DNA of 64,000 nucleotides, from assembly GCF_002240415.1 (NCBI RefSeq), contig NZ_CP020028.1:5269501-5333500 (forward strand), read 5' to 3'. Shown here piece after piece: positions 34,089 to 44,075 of the stretch. The notes under the pieces were generated by a model. The model was not told where the DNA came from and did not search any database. It worked only from the letters and a program-made list of their open reading frames with translations. The position numbers and the translations under genes are program-made. The stretch is from Paenibacillus kribbensis (GTDB taxonomy: Bacteria > Bacillota > Bacilli > Paenibacillales > Paenibacillaceae). Each line of letters starts with the position of its first letter. The stretch's first letter is position 1.

Positions 34089-34544
34089 TTAGTTCGTCTG
34101 CACAGCAGGCACTATCCGGTACAAACCCGCAGTATCACCAGTCGCAGGCCGCACTTCCTGTATGCCCCAACCAAACGACAGCACCCGCTCCAGCCGTTCA
34201 TACTCGGCTTGCGTCAGTTCGGATGTAACAGCTTCGCTTCCTTCCTCCAGAGACAGCTCTGGCTCGCGCCCGAACGCAGCGGCAATCCACGAGTTGATCC
34301 CCCGTATTGTGTTGTACTTGATCTGGTATCCGTCCGTTACCGCGCTGACAAATACCTCCGGCTCTTTGGACGCCAGCCCGGTGGCAAGCTCCGCATAATC
34401 AAAATCGGATGGTCCGTCCGTTGGCAGCTCGTTTTGCTGCACCCGGCGGATTAACTCCTCATTGGACCAGCCCAATGAGCGTAATGATTCCAGCAAGAGC
34501 GCATCCCATTGGGAAATACGTACTCTGTTCGTTGAAGTAGTCAT
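34089..34544 (-). CDS. Uncharacterised protein
   Basis: A 151-residue soluble, acidic protein (rich in Glu, Leu and Ala; ends AGLYRIVPAVQTN). I recognise no family. The start at 34544 is well supported by AAGGAGGT. It lies 47 bp downstream of the peptide transporter ATPase gene on the same strand and may be the last gene of that operon. Confidence 0.7.
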   Translation of the reverse strand: MTTSTNRVRISQWDALLLESLRSLGWSNEELIRRVQQNELPTDGPSDFDYAELATGLASKEPEVFVSAVTDGYQIKYNTIRGINSWIAAAFGREPELSLEEGSEAVTSELTQAEYERLERVLSFGWGIQEVRPATGDTAGLYRIVPAVQTN

Positions 34545-34591
34545 CGTTTTTACCTCCTTTATGGTCACGTGCATCGCACACCGACCTTAAC

Positions 34592-35566
34592 CTAACGGTT
34601 AACCGGATACGCTACATAATGACCGGGACTGATCTCACGTAACTCGGTTGCACCGTTGCTATCCTTGTCCCATGACCATGAACGATCTGGTTGAGCGAAG
34701 CCTCCCCTCACACCCTCCCGCTCTCCGGCCGCTCTTGGGTCAGGCACGGGGATAGATGACAGCAGCGCCTGCGTATAGGGGTGAGCCGGCTGCTCATACA
34801 GCTCATCCGCATCAGCTACCTCTACCAGTCGCCCACGGTACATCACACCGATTCGGTCTGAAATATGACGCACCATCGACAAGTCATGGGCAATGAACAG
34901 ATATGTCAGCCCAAACTCCTGCTGGAGATCCTCCAGCGTGTTAATAACCTGCGCCTGGATGGACACATCCAGCGCTGAAATCGGCTCGTCGCAGACGATG
35001 AACTCGGGGTTCACGGAGAGCGCGCGAGCAATGGAAATCCGCTGGCGCTGCCCGCCGCTAAACTCATGCGAGTAGCGGTACAAATGCTCCCGCTTCAGCC
35101 CTACCTTTTCCAGTAAAGCCACAACTGCGTCTTTCCGCTCACTTCCTTGATGCAATCTATGGATATCCATTGGCTCGCCAATCAGTTCAAGCACGTTCAT
35201 ACCGGGATTAAGCGAGGAATACGGGTCCTGAAAAATACTCTGAATACGCCGACGCAGCGGCTTGAGCTGCTTATCGTTCAATTTGGAAATATCCTGACCG
35301 TCAAAGCGTACCGTGCCCTCCGTATAATCATACAACCGTGTCAGGCAGCGCCCAACGGTCGATTTGCCACTGCCTGACTCGCCCACCAATCCAAACGTCT
35401 CCCCACGCTTGATTTGAAAGCTCACGCCGTCAACCGCCTTGAGCACCTCGGAGCTGCGCCCTAACAAATCCTTGGCAGTCACAAAATGCTTCTTAAGCTG
35501 ATGTACCTCCACCAACGGCTGACGCTCACCCGCTACATGATTGCCTTCACTCACTGCTCCACTCAC
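34592..35566 (-). CDS. Peptide ABC transporter ATPase, OppF/DppF type
   Basis: A 324-residue ATPase of the oligopeptide/dipeptide importer family. Walker A is GESGSGKST, signature SGGQRQRIS, Walker [13 protein letters not shown], and the C-terminal oligopeptide extension is [16 protein letters not shown]. The start is GTG 35566, one base after the stop codon of the upstream ATPase gene, with AAGGGAGGG overlapping that gene's end, so the two are translationally coupled. It pairs with the OppD-type ATPase as a heterodimer. Confidence 0.9.
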   Translation of the reverse strand: MSGAVSEGNHVAGERQPLVEVHQLKKHFVTAKDLLGRSSEVLKAVDGVSFQIKRGETFGLVGESGSGKSTVGRCLTRLYDYTEGTVRFDGQDISKLNDKQLKPLRRRIQSIFQDPYSSLNPGMNVLELIGEPMDIHRLHQGSERKDAVVALLEKVGLKREHLYRYSHEFSGGQRQRISIARALSVNPEFIVCDEPISALDVSIQAQVINTLEDLQQEFGLTYLFIAHDLSMVRHISDRIGVMYRGRLVEVADADELYEQPAHPYTQALLSSIPVPDPRAAGEREGVRGGFAQPDRSWSWDKDSNGATELREISPGHYVAYPVNR

Positions 35567-35567
35567 G

Positions 35568-36602
<1,035 letters not shown>

Positions 36603-36684
36603 TGTGTTGTCGCTCCTTCCTGTCGCTCCTGGAGCCATTTGTAATGGGTCTGTATTATGGACTATAGATATATAAAACTATGAA

Positions 36685-37530
36685 TCATCGTTTTACCAGC
36701 TTGGGTTCAAAGCCCACACGCAGCACATCACCCAGTACATTAAAGCTCAGCACAGTCAGCAAAATAAATAGACCTGGAAAAAGCGCCATGTATGGAGCCT
36801 GAGCAATATATCCTTGGGCATTATTCAGCATACTGCCCCACGTAGCGTTCGGCAGCTGAACACCAAAGCCGAGGAAGCTCAGTGATGATTCCATCATAAT
36901 CGCTGAAGCAATATTGTTCGTCGCCCCTACGATAATCACCGGAATCAGGTTGGGAACGATGTGCTTGAGAATAATGCCAAACGTACTTTGTCCCGAAGCT
37001 TTGGCGTATAGCACATACTCCCTTTCCCGCAGCGTCATTGTTTCTGCCCGTACCACCCGGGCGATATTCATCCACATGAGCAGGGCGATAATGACAATGA
37101 TATTGCCAACCCCCGGCTTCAAAAACACACTAAGCAGCAATATAACCAGAAAAGACGGAATCGACATGAGCAGCTCCAACATCCGCATGAGCAGATTGTC
37201 GATCCACCCGCCAAAATAGCCGCTCACCACACCTACCGCTGCGCCGATGCTGGTCGCAATAACCATGGACGCGAAGCCCACCAGCAAAGATACACGACCG
37301 CCGTACAGCGCTCTTGTAAAATAATCCCGGCCATAATCGTCCGTTCCAAACCAGTGTGCCGCTCCAGGCGGTTGAAGACGCTCTAGCACGTTCAGCTTAT
37401 TCGGGTCCTGCGGCGATAAAAACGCGAAAATCGCACCCAGCGAGAATACGATCAATATAATGAGGGCGACGACGCCCATTTTGCTCGTCAGCAGCTCGAT
37501 CCCGATGTTGCGCCATTTGCTCCGATTCAT
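36685..37530 (-). CDS. Peptide ABC transporter permease, OppC/DppC type
   Basis: A 281-residue permease with the OppC N-terminal domain (GAIFAFLSPQDPNKLNVLERLQPPG) and the canonical AHWFGTDDYGRDYFTRALYGGRVSLLVG block, then five more helices and the coupling loop EYVLYAKASGQSTFGIILKHIVPN. ATG 37530 follows GAGGTG and overlaps the end of the upstream permease gene by a few bases. Confidence 0.9.
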   Translation of the reverse strand: MNRSKWRNIGIELLTSKMGVVALIILIVFSLGAIFAFLSPQDPNKLNVLERLQPPGAAHWFGTDDYGRDYFTRALYGGRVSLLVGFASMVIATSIGAAVGVVSGYFGGWIDNLLMRMLELLMSIPSFLVILLLSVFLKPGVGNIIVIIALLMWMNIARVVRAETMTLREREYVLYAKASGQSTFGIILKHIVPNLIPVIIVGATNNIASAIMMESSLSFLGFGVQLPNATWGSMLNNAQGYIAQAPYMALFPGLFILLTVLSFNVLGDVLRVGFEPKLVKR

Positions 37531-37534
37531 GAGT

Positions 37535-38485
37535 TCACCTCGTTGATTTAATTCTCGGGTCCGCGATGCTGTACAGGATATCCGCAAGGAGATTGCCCAG
37601 GATCAGGAACAGCGCGGAAAATAAAGTAATCCCCATAATGACAGGATAATCCATCCCCTTCACCGCCGTCATGCCCAGCGAGCCAATCCCCGGCCAGGAA
37701 AAGACCGTTTCAGTTACAATGGCCCCTGCAACCAGGTCTGCAGCCGACATACCGAGCAGTGTAATAATAGGCAGCAGCACGTGCTTGAGCACATGCCGAA
37801 ACAAAACCAGCCGTTTGCCAGACCCGAACGCATATTGAATTTGTACATATTCTTCCTTAAGCTGCGTAATCGTACTGGAACGAATATACCTCACATATAC
37901 AGATAAAAAGCTGAAGGCCAATACAAAACACGGTAGAATACCATGCTTGAGTACATCCAGCACAGAGTCTGTTCCAATGGTCCGCATCCCTGTACTTGGA
38001 AGCCAATGGAGATAAATAGCAAACAAATAAATCAGTAAAATACCGAGCCAAAAAAGCGGTACGGAAATTCCGATGTATGACATCAGGTTAATCAGCTTGT
38101 CAATCCAACGGTTCCGATTGGCCGCGGCCAGCAAGCCAAGTGGAATGGCAATCAGAACCGCCAATATAATGGATGCCCCCATCAATCCGGCGGTAGCCGG
38201 GAGGCGATCCAGAATCTGATCCAGCACAGGCTGGTGATTGATTAGCGAATAGCCGAGGTCACCTGTCAGGCTTTTTTTAAGCCATAACACGTACTGTACA
38301 TATGCAGGCTGATCCAGCCCCAGGCTATGCCTCATTCGTTCTATATCTTCCAGGTGCATATTCGGTGTAACAAAAGAGAGAACCGGATCGCCTGGAGCCA
38401 GCTTGATCAAGCCAAAGCAGATGATGGATATGAAGAATAGCATCGGTATAACTTGCAGCAATCTTCTGGCGATGAGCTGTCTCAT
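37535..38485 (-). CDS. Peptide ABC transporter permease, OppB/DppB type
   Basis: A 316-residue permease with six membrane helices. Family marks are LIKLAPGDPVLSFV near the start, the coupling loop EEYVQIQYAFGSGKRLVLFRHVLKHVLLP, and ETVFSWPGIGSLGMTAVKGMDYPVIMG. It closely resembles App/Dpp permeases. The ATG follows AAGGGGAATGT. A hairpin separates it from the substrate-binding protein gene upstream. Confidence 0.9.
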   Translation of the reverse strand: MRQLIARRLLQVIPMLFFISIICFGLIKLAPGDPVLSFVTPNMHLEDIERMRHSLGLDQPAYVQYVLWLKKSLTGDLGYSLINHQPVLDQILDRLPATAGLMGASIILAVLIAIPLGLLAAANRNRWIDKLINLMSYIGISVPLFWLGILLIYLFAIYLHWLPSTGMRTIGTDSVLDVLKHGILPCFVLAFSFLSVYVRYIRSSTITQLKEEYVQIQYAFGSGKRLVLFRHVLKHVLLPIITLLGMSAADLVAGAIVTETVFSWPGIGSLGMTAVKGMDYPVIMGITLFSALFLILGNLLADILYSIADPRIKSTR

Positions 38486-38511
38486 ACATTCCCCTTCCCT
38501 TGCTGTTTTCG

Positions 38512-38545
38512 AAAAAAATAAGCTGGTTCTCCCAGCTTATTTTTG
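38512..38545 (-). terminator. Intra-operon terminator after the peptide-binding gene
   Basis: AATAAGCTGG pairs with CCAGCTTATT, flanked by A and T tracts on both sides. Lying between the binding-protein gene and the permease gene, it probably lets only part of transcription through, which gives more binding protein than transporter. Confidence 0.8.
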
Positions 38546-38556
38546 AAAACCCTGTC

Positions 38557-40176
38557 TTATTTGTGATAAATTTTGGACAAATCCTCGAAAATCACGACTG
38601 GTTTCAGCACAGCCTGCTCAATACCGCCATACTGCTTGTCGAACGCCACAATCGTTTTGGTGTAGGCAATCGGATAGATGACTGCATCGTCAGCCAACAT
38701 TTCTTGTACCTTTTTGTAAATTTCGCCGCGTTTGGTCGTATCCGACTCACCTGCGCCCTCTTCCAGCAGCTTATCCACTTCCTTGTTGGAATAGTGCGAA
38801 TAGTTGGAGGAAGATCCGGTGCTGTACAGGATACGGTACGCATCCGGGTCATAGCCCATGATATAGCCGCTGATTGCCAGATCGAAGTCCTTGGCATTCG
38901 TATCGACGAATTTTTGCGACCATGCCGAGGAATCCATGCTGTTCACATCCAACTGAACGCCAATATCCTTGAATTTCTGCTGGATATACAGCGCTTGTGC
39001 TTCCTGTACCTTGTTGCCGCCCGGAATGATAATGCGCAGCTTCAGCCCTTCGGCTCCAGCCGATTTCAGCAGCTCTTTTGCCTTGTTTACATCATTATTG
39101 AAAAATGGAACGTCATTCGTGTGATACAGCACATCCTGTGTCAAAGCGGACTTTGCAGTATCCGCATAATCTTTGGAGCCATACGATACCTGGATCAATT
39201 CATCCTGATTCAGCGCATAAGACAGCGCCTGACGTACTTCTTTTTTGTTGAGCTGCTTGGTGTCGCTGTTTTCATTGAACATCAGGTAAGCCAAGCGGCC
39301 TTCGCTGTAAGGATAAATGTCAAACTTACCCGTTGCTTTAATGGTATCCACATTTTGCGGATCGACATAATTTACATTGATTTCACCATTCTGGAGCGCC
39401 AAGCTCGCTGCATTCGAATCTTTTACAATCCGATACGTTACAGAATCGAGATGAGGCTTGCCGCCAAAATAGTTATCGAACCGTTCCAGCGTGATGTACT
39501 CGCCAGTTTTGTACTCTTTAAATTTGAAAGGCCCCGATCCAACCGGAGTGTTGTTTTTCGTGCTTTTCTCAATATCCGCTTCGTTCTCGAAAATGTGCTT
39601 CGGAATCGGGGATACCTGTACAAGTGTCGCTTCAAAAGCAGGAGCTGCTTGTGGAAGCTTGAACTCCACCGTTGTATCGTCAACCTTGCTCACCTGCACC
39701 GGCTTGCCATTAATTATAAAATTACTTCTCAAGAAGCTGTGCTGCTTCTCGTCTAAAATTTTGTTAATGGTGAAAACGACATCGTCGGCTGTCAGCTTCT
39801 CGCCATCATGCCAAGTCAGATTTTTTTTCAGCTTCAGCGTGTAAGTCAGCTTGTCAGCCGAAGGAGTCAGGCTATCTGCCAAATAAAATGTCTTCTTGCC
39901 ATTGTTCACCTGAAACAAAGGTGCGAATATAGCCTGATCTATCGTCAGACTTACCCGGTCCCCCGCATAGTTCGGATTCAGTACCACCGGATCGGATTGC
40001 ACGCCAATAATCAGGCTGCCGCCATCCTTGGGCTGTCCATTATCTGCTGTCGTGGCATCTGCATTGGACGTACTGCCATCCGTCGCAGACGAGGTGCCCG
40101 AATTCCCGCCGGAGCATGCACTTACTACCAACATCAATACCATCAATACCAATACACCAATCCCATTACGACGCAT
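38557..40176 (-). CDS. Peptide-binding lipoprotein of an Opp/Dpp/App ABC transporter
   Basis: A 539-residue family 5 solute-binding protein, with lipobox VVSAC (Cys21), a Ser/Thr/Gly-rich linker, then KDGGSLIIGVQSDPVVLNPNY and the family block YTLKLKKNLTWHDGEKLTADDVVFTINKILD. It delivers peptides (or nickel-type ligands; substrate not certain) to the permeases downstream. The ATG follows CGGAGG. It is the first gene of the five-gene operon, with a good sigma-A promoter about 40 bp upstream. Confidence 0.9.
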   Translation of the reverse strand: MRRNGIGVLVLMVLMLVVSACSGGNSGTSSATDGSTSNADATTADNGQPKDGGSLIIGVQSDPVVLNPNYAGDRVSLTIDQAIFAPLFQVNNGKKTFYLADSLTPSADKLTYTLKLKKNLTWHDGEKLTADDVVFTINKILDEKQHSFLRSNFIINGKPVQVSKVDDTTVEFKLPQAAPAFEATLVQVSPIPKHIFENEADIEKSTKNNTPVGSGPFKFKEYKTGEYITLERFDNYFGGKPHLDSVTYRIVKDSNAASLALQNGEINVNYVDPQNVDTIKATGKFDIYPYSEGRLAYLMFNENSDTKQLNKKEVRQALSYALNQDELIQVSYGSKDYADTAKSALTQDVLYHTNDVPFFNNDVNKAKELLKSAGAEGLKLRIIIPGGNKVQEAQALYIQQKFKDIGVQLDVNSMDSSAWSQKFVDTNAKDFDLAISGYIMGYDPDAYRILYSTGSSSNYSHYSNKEVDKLLEEGAGESDTTKRGEIYKKVQEMLADDAVIYPIAYTKTIVAFDKQYGGIEQAVLKPVVIFEDLSKIYHK

Positions 40177-40216
40177 CGCTCTAGCCTCCGAATTCTCTGA
40201 GTTTGTAATAAAAGTT

Positions 40217-40245
40217 ATTATAAATCGGAATAGTCGGATTTACAA
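40217..40245 (-). promoter_or_regulatory. Sigma-A promoter of the peptide transporter operon
   Basis: On the minus strand TTGTAA (-35), a 17-bp spacer and TATAAT (-10), upstream of the binding-protein start. Confidence 0.7.
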
Positions 40246-40308
40246 TCAATTAAAAACTGCATAATACCCTTTTCATTAGCAGTACAGACATTATGTGATC
40301 GAATTTAG

Positions 40309-40333
40309 CAAAAAAACACCCATTAAGGGTGTC
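40309..40333 (-). terminator. Terminator of the DUF1304 gene
   Basis: On the minus strand ACACCC pairs with GGGTGT and runs into TTTTTTTG. Confidence 0.8.
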
Positions 40334-40353
40334 TTCAAGAGTGTCTGTTTCTT

Positions 40354-40716
40354 TTAGAAGACCAGCAAACTGGTTAATGCCAGAATAGCGGGCAATCCTT
40401 GCTTCAATAAAATAGACTTATTGGACGTCAGTGCACCATACACCGCAGCCACCACCACGCAAATGACAAAGAACAGCTGAATTTGCCAGCCAATCACAGC
40501 ATCCGGGTAGCACAAGCCCCACACCAATCCAGCTGCCAAAAAACCGTTATACAATCCCTGATTTGCCGCCAGAGATTTGGTTGCTTCCGCCAGCTCCTTC
40601 GAGGTGCCGAACGTACGCATCGCCCGCGGAGTCGTCCATAAAAACATTTCCAATATCAAAATATACACGTGCTCCAGAGCCACAATTCCAACCAATATTG
40701 AACTGATCAGGTTCAA
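40354..40716 (-). CDS. DUF1304 family membrane protein
   Basis: A 120-residue protein with four membrane helices. Family marks are the Glu-His in GIVALEHVYILILEMFLW, the MRTFG loop and NQGLYNGFLAAGLVWG. The function is unknown. I chose TTG 40716 because AAGAGGA lies six bases upstream and the protein then starts as DUF1304 members do; a GTG seven codons earlier has no site. Confidence 0.82.
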   Translation of the reverse strand: MNLISSILVGIVALEHVYILILEMFLWTTPRAMRTFGTSKELAEATKSLAANQGLYNGFLAAGLVWGLCYPDAVIGWQIQLFFVICVVVAAVYGALTSNKSILLKQGLPAILALTSLLVF

Positions 40717-40804
40717 GTATATTCCTCTTTTCCACACAAGCTTATTAGGAGGCAGCTTTCAGACCTATCCTCAAAAAGTATAATGGATCTTCCAAAAACA
40801 GTAA

Positions 40805-40830
40805 AGAGACCGAGCTTAAAGCCCGGCCTT
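40805..40830 (-). terminator. Terminator of the chemoreceptor gene
   Basis: On the minus strand GGCCGGGCTTTAAGCTCGGTC forms an imperfect stem, followed by a short CTCTTTAC tract. Confidence 0.5.
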
Positions 40831-40846
40831 ATTCCTGCACAAAAAC

Positions 40847-42358
40847 TTACATCGTTCTCGCAAAATCAAGCAATGCTTTGGACATGCTGTTAATTTCGTC
40901 CGTAGCTGCATTCACCTGCTGCGTTAGCGCGGCCTGTGTCTGTGTCAGTGTAGACATGTTGCTGATGTTATGCAAAATCTGCTCGATGAGCGTCTTCATT
41001 TCGTCCAAACTGGTCTCGATATTTCCGGTCGCGTCAGCACTGTGAATGGCAAGCTTTCTCACTTCATCTGCAACCACGGCAAAGCCGCGTCCCTGATCAC
41101 CCGCACGCGAAGCCTCAATTGCAGCGTTTAGACCGAGCAGATTCGTTTGATTGGCAATCTCTTTAATGAAATTGGAGATGTTTTGCGTCTCTTCTGCGCT
41201 AACTTTGGCTTGATTCGCTGCCTCTGTTGATTGCTCCTGGGCCGTAGCCAGCTCCTGCGCCTGATTGCTAACTGAATTGACGCCGTTCACCATTTCCGCA
41301 ATGGAATCGGAGAGATGTTGTATTTTGAGCGTGAGCTCGTCCGCAACGGACTGTTTTTGTTTTTCCAACGTTACATCACGGATAGTACCTGCCATGCGAA
41401 TTGGCACTCCCTTGCTGTCACGTATGCTTCCTCCACTATTATAATACCAGCGATATTCGCCATTTTTATTCTGCAAACGGCAAGTTACTTCATAGGGGGT
41501 GCGGTCTGAATAATCATTCAAATGGTCGTTCAACGCTTTAAGCGCTATTTCAACGTCATCTGGATGCAAGCGCGAACTCCAGCTGCTAAGCGCACTCGGA
41601 AAGTCTTTCTCATCACTAAAACCCAGCGTATTGCGAAATTGCGGCGACCACCAAAATTTACTATTTGGATTTTCCACATCTCCGTCAACCAGGATAATGT
41701 CATATGGAGCTTCGATTAATACACGGTTAACAAGGTCATATCTGGTAACCATTGCTTCCAATTCCTCAGACTTGATCTTCTGGTCATGTACATCCAGCAG
41801 AGCGCCCGCAATACGAAGCGGAACCCCCTGGTGATCACGAATCGTCGTTCCGGTGGCCCGGAACCAGCGGTATTCTCCATGCTTCAGCTTCAAGCGATAC
41901 TGAATGTCGTAAGGAGTCTTACCCGAATGATCCAGCAAATGATCTGACAAAGCTGTCACTACCCATTCACGATCCTCAGGGTGCAGTCGGGATGCCCAGC
42001 TGTCCAATACATTGGGGAAATCCGTTTCATCCTGATACCCCAGCATGAAACGGAATTCATCTGTCCATGTGAATGTATTACTTGGATTGACAGGATCACC
42101 CGCAATGACTTCCATATCCCATAAGCCGACTTCTATGGCCTTGGTAACAAGCTTCAAACGGATGTCGATGTGCCTGGCATCATTTTTGATGGACTCAAGC
42201 GCTTGGTTGACATTGTTTGCGATTTCCTGAACCTCGGAAGATGCTGAGGCAACTCGTATTGTGGCGGAATAATCCTTCTGCTGTGTTTTTTGCAATAGTT
42301 TGCGGCTTTCTTCTACCAAAGGAGCAAGTGAGTGGGTCTCATTTTTCTTGAGAAACAT
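40847..42358 (-). CDS. Soluble methyl-accepting chemotaxis protein with two PAS domains
   Basis: A 503-residue chemoreceptor without any membrane helix. An N-terminal helix leads into two tandem PAS_3 domains (about 65-195 and 205-335; each with a [23 protein letters not shown] and SRLHPEDxE pattern), then a short signalling helix hairpin with the invariant tip [37 protein letters not shown]. The hairpin is shorter than in membrane receptors, as in B. subtilis YfmS. PAS_3 domains can bind heme or flavin, so redox or oxygen sensing is possible but not proven. Starts MFLKKNE; stands alone. Confidence 0.9.
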   Translation of the reverse strand: MFLKKNETHSLAPLVEESRKLLQKTQQKDYSATIRVASASSEVQEIANNVNQALESIKNDARHIDIRLKLVTKAIEVGLWDMEVIAGDPVNPSNTFTWTDEFRFMLGYQDETDFPNVLDSWASRLHPEDREWVVTALSDHLLDHSGKTPYDIQYRLKLKHGEYRWFRATGTTIRDHQGVPLRIAGALLDVHDQKIKSEELEAMVTRYDLVNRVLIEAPYDIILVDGDVENPNSKFWWSPQFRNTLGFSDEKDFPSALSSWSSRLHPDDVEIALKALNDHLNDYSDRTPYEVTCRLQNKNGEYRWYYNSGGSIRDSKGVPIRMAGTIRDVTLEKQKQSVADELTLKIQHLSDSIAEMVNGVNSVSNQAQELATAQEQSTEAANQAKVSAEETQNISNFIKEIANQTNLLGLNAAIEASRAGDQGRGFAVVADEVRKLAIHSADATGNIETSLDEMKTLIEQILHNISNMSTLTQTQAALTQQVNAATDEINSMSKALLDFARTM

Positions 42359-42551
42359 ATATGATCTTCCCTTCTAGGCCAATATATAAAACGGTATAGT
42401 TTAATATCGGAATTTAATCAATAATCGTTATAAATTAAACTTTAATTTAATTAGGTAAAAAGAACTATTTTTCAAGCCCCTATGCCTAAATATTCATACA
42501 TAAAACATCGAAATATGTCGAAAAAATCATAAAATTTACAAAAGAGGGGAC

Positions 42552-42592
42552 AAAAAGAACACCCTTGCATTCTTCGCAAGGGTGTTCTTTTT
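42552..42592. terminator. Bidirectional terminator
   Basis: AAAAAGAACACCCTTGC pairs perfectly with GCAAGGGTGTTCTTTTT around a 7-base loop, just beyond the symporter gene. Confidence 0.88.
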
Positions 42593-42607
42593 CGTTAATC
42601 ATTCAGC

Positions 42608-43870
42608 TCATTGGCTGTTATTTAAGGAAGCGGCGTATTCCTCACCTTTTTTCTTATCATACTCGCCTTCCCATTTGGACATAACCACGGCGGCAAGCGA
42701 ATTGCCTAATACATTGACTACCGTACGCGCCATATCGAGAATACGGTCGATACCAGCGATAAAGGCCAAGCCTTCCAGCGGAAGGTTCACTGCTCCCAGT
42801 GTAGCAAGCAAAACGACAAAGGAGGCGCCCGGTACGCCTGCGATACCTTTGGAGGAAATAATCAGCACCAGCACCAGCGTGATCTGTGTAGTGATCGGCA
42901 GATTAATACCATACATCTGGGCGATGAAGATCGCAGCCAGCGCCTGATACAAGGTGGAGCCGTCCAAATTAAAGGAATATCCTATTGGAATGACAAAGGA
43001 AGTAATCCCTTTCGGACATCCGAACCTCTCCATCTTCTCCATGATCTTGGGCAGAACGCTTTCCGAGCTGGCCGTTGAGTAGGCAAGCAACAGCTCACTT
43101 TTCAAAATTTTGACCATGGTCCAGAGACGAGTACCGCAGAGCTTGGCGATAATTCCAAAAACAATCACAATGAATAGCAGCATGGCCCCATACACCGACA
43201 CAACAAGCTTCAATAACGGCCACAATGAGGCCAGCCCAAACTTGGCTACTGTCGTTCCAATCAGTGCGAATACACCGAATGGAGCCAAGCGCATAACCTG
43301 ATTGGTCACCCAGAACATGGCATCGGCTACGCCTTCGAAGAAATTCAGCACAGGTTTGCCCTTGTTGCCAACCGCCGCTACTCCTAGTCCGAACAAGACG
43401 GAGAAGAAGATAATAGCCAGCATATCCCCTGCGCCCAGCGCTTGAACTATATTAGTAGGAACAATATTGACAATGGTATCTATGAAGCTGTGACCTGTAG
43501 TTTCCGCCGTCTCCACGTATTTATGGATATCACTCTTGGCCAGGTGGGACATGTCCACGCCTTCCCCGGGACGAACCAGATTCGCAACGAGTAATCCGAA
43601 AAGGATCGCAATGGTCGTCACAATTTCAAAGTACAGAATAGACTTGCCGCCGAGCTTGCCCAGCTTTTTCATATCCCCGACGCCAGCTACGCCGATAATG
43701 AGCGTTGAAATTACAATGGGCACGACAATCATTTTGATCAGACGGATGAAAATATCGCCGATTGGCTTTAAGTAGACTTCCACCCCTGGATTGCCGTAAA
43801 ATAAAGCGCCAACAAAAATACCTAAAGCCAGTCCAATAAAGATTTGCATCGTCAAATTTATCTTTTTCAC
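42608..43870 (-). CDS. gltP: Dicarboxylate/amino acid:cation symporter (DAACS)
   Basis: A 420-residue symporter of the GltP/DctA family for glutamate, aspartate or C4-dicarboxylates. Marks are PIGDIFIRLIKMIVVPIVISTLI, the serine-rich re-entrant loop LLAYSTASSESVLPK, the SFNLDGSTLYQ helix and GVPGASFVVLLATL. The Asp in IAGIDRILDMARTVVNVLGN occupies the substrate-binding helix. GTG start. It is divergent from a GlnK/GlnL-type two-component system, its likely regulator, which favours an amino acid substrate. The gltP name reflects family similarity, not proven specificity. Confidence 0.88.
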   Translation of the reverse strand: MKKINLTMQIFIGLALGIFVGALFYGNPGVEVYLKPIGDIFIRLIKMIVVPIVISTLIIGVAGVGDMKKLGKLGGKSILYFEIVTTIAILFGLLVANLVRPGEGVDMSHLAKSDIHKYVETAETTGHSFIDTIVNIVPTNIVQALGAGDMLAIIFFSVLFGLGVAAVGNKGKPVLNFFEGVADAMFWVTNQVMRLAPFGVFALIGTTVAKFGLASLWPLLKLVVSVYGAMLLFIVIVFGIIAKLCGTRLWTMVKILKSELLLAYSTASSESVLPKIMEKMERFGCPKGITSFVIPIGYSFNLDGSTLYQALAAIFIAQMYGINLPITTQITLVLVLIISSKGIAGVPGASFVVLLATLGAVNLPLEGLAFIAGIDRILDMARTVVNVLGNSLAAVVMSKWEGEYDKKKGEEYAASLNNSQ

Positions 43871-43995
43871 TTTGTACCCCCCTGGCTGTATATTTTTGCA
43901 TTATGTTGCTCTTAATATTCAAATGATGTTATTTATACTACAATCTGAACTATAAAAACCGACAATTATCTACACATTTATTTATTTTTTTCTAT

Positions 43996-44030
43996 AAATT
44001 CACAAGCTTTAACGAGGTGCCTGTGAATTT
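43996..44030. promoter_or_regulatory. Inverted repeat between symporter and glnK
   Basis: AAATTCACA (43996-44004) and TGTGAATTT (44022-44030) form perfect 9-bp arms 17 bp apart in the divergent promoter region. It is a candidate GlnL binding site or leader hairpin. Confidence 0.45.
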
Positions 44031-44075
44031 ATCTTACATTGCCTTTCTGAAATAAATACACGGAGGTGAATATGA

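Noticed and set aside
38500..39756. Long plus-strand open frame of about 418 codons antisense to the peptide-binding lipoprotein gene
   Set aside because: The minus strand encodes a complete family 5 binding protein with lipobox and ribosome binding site; the antisense product has no recognisable domain and is a frame shadow.
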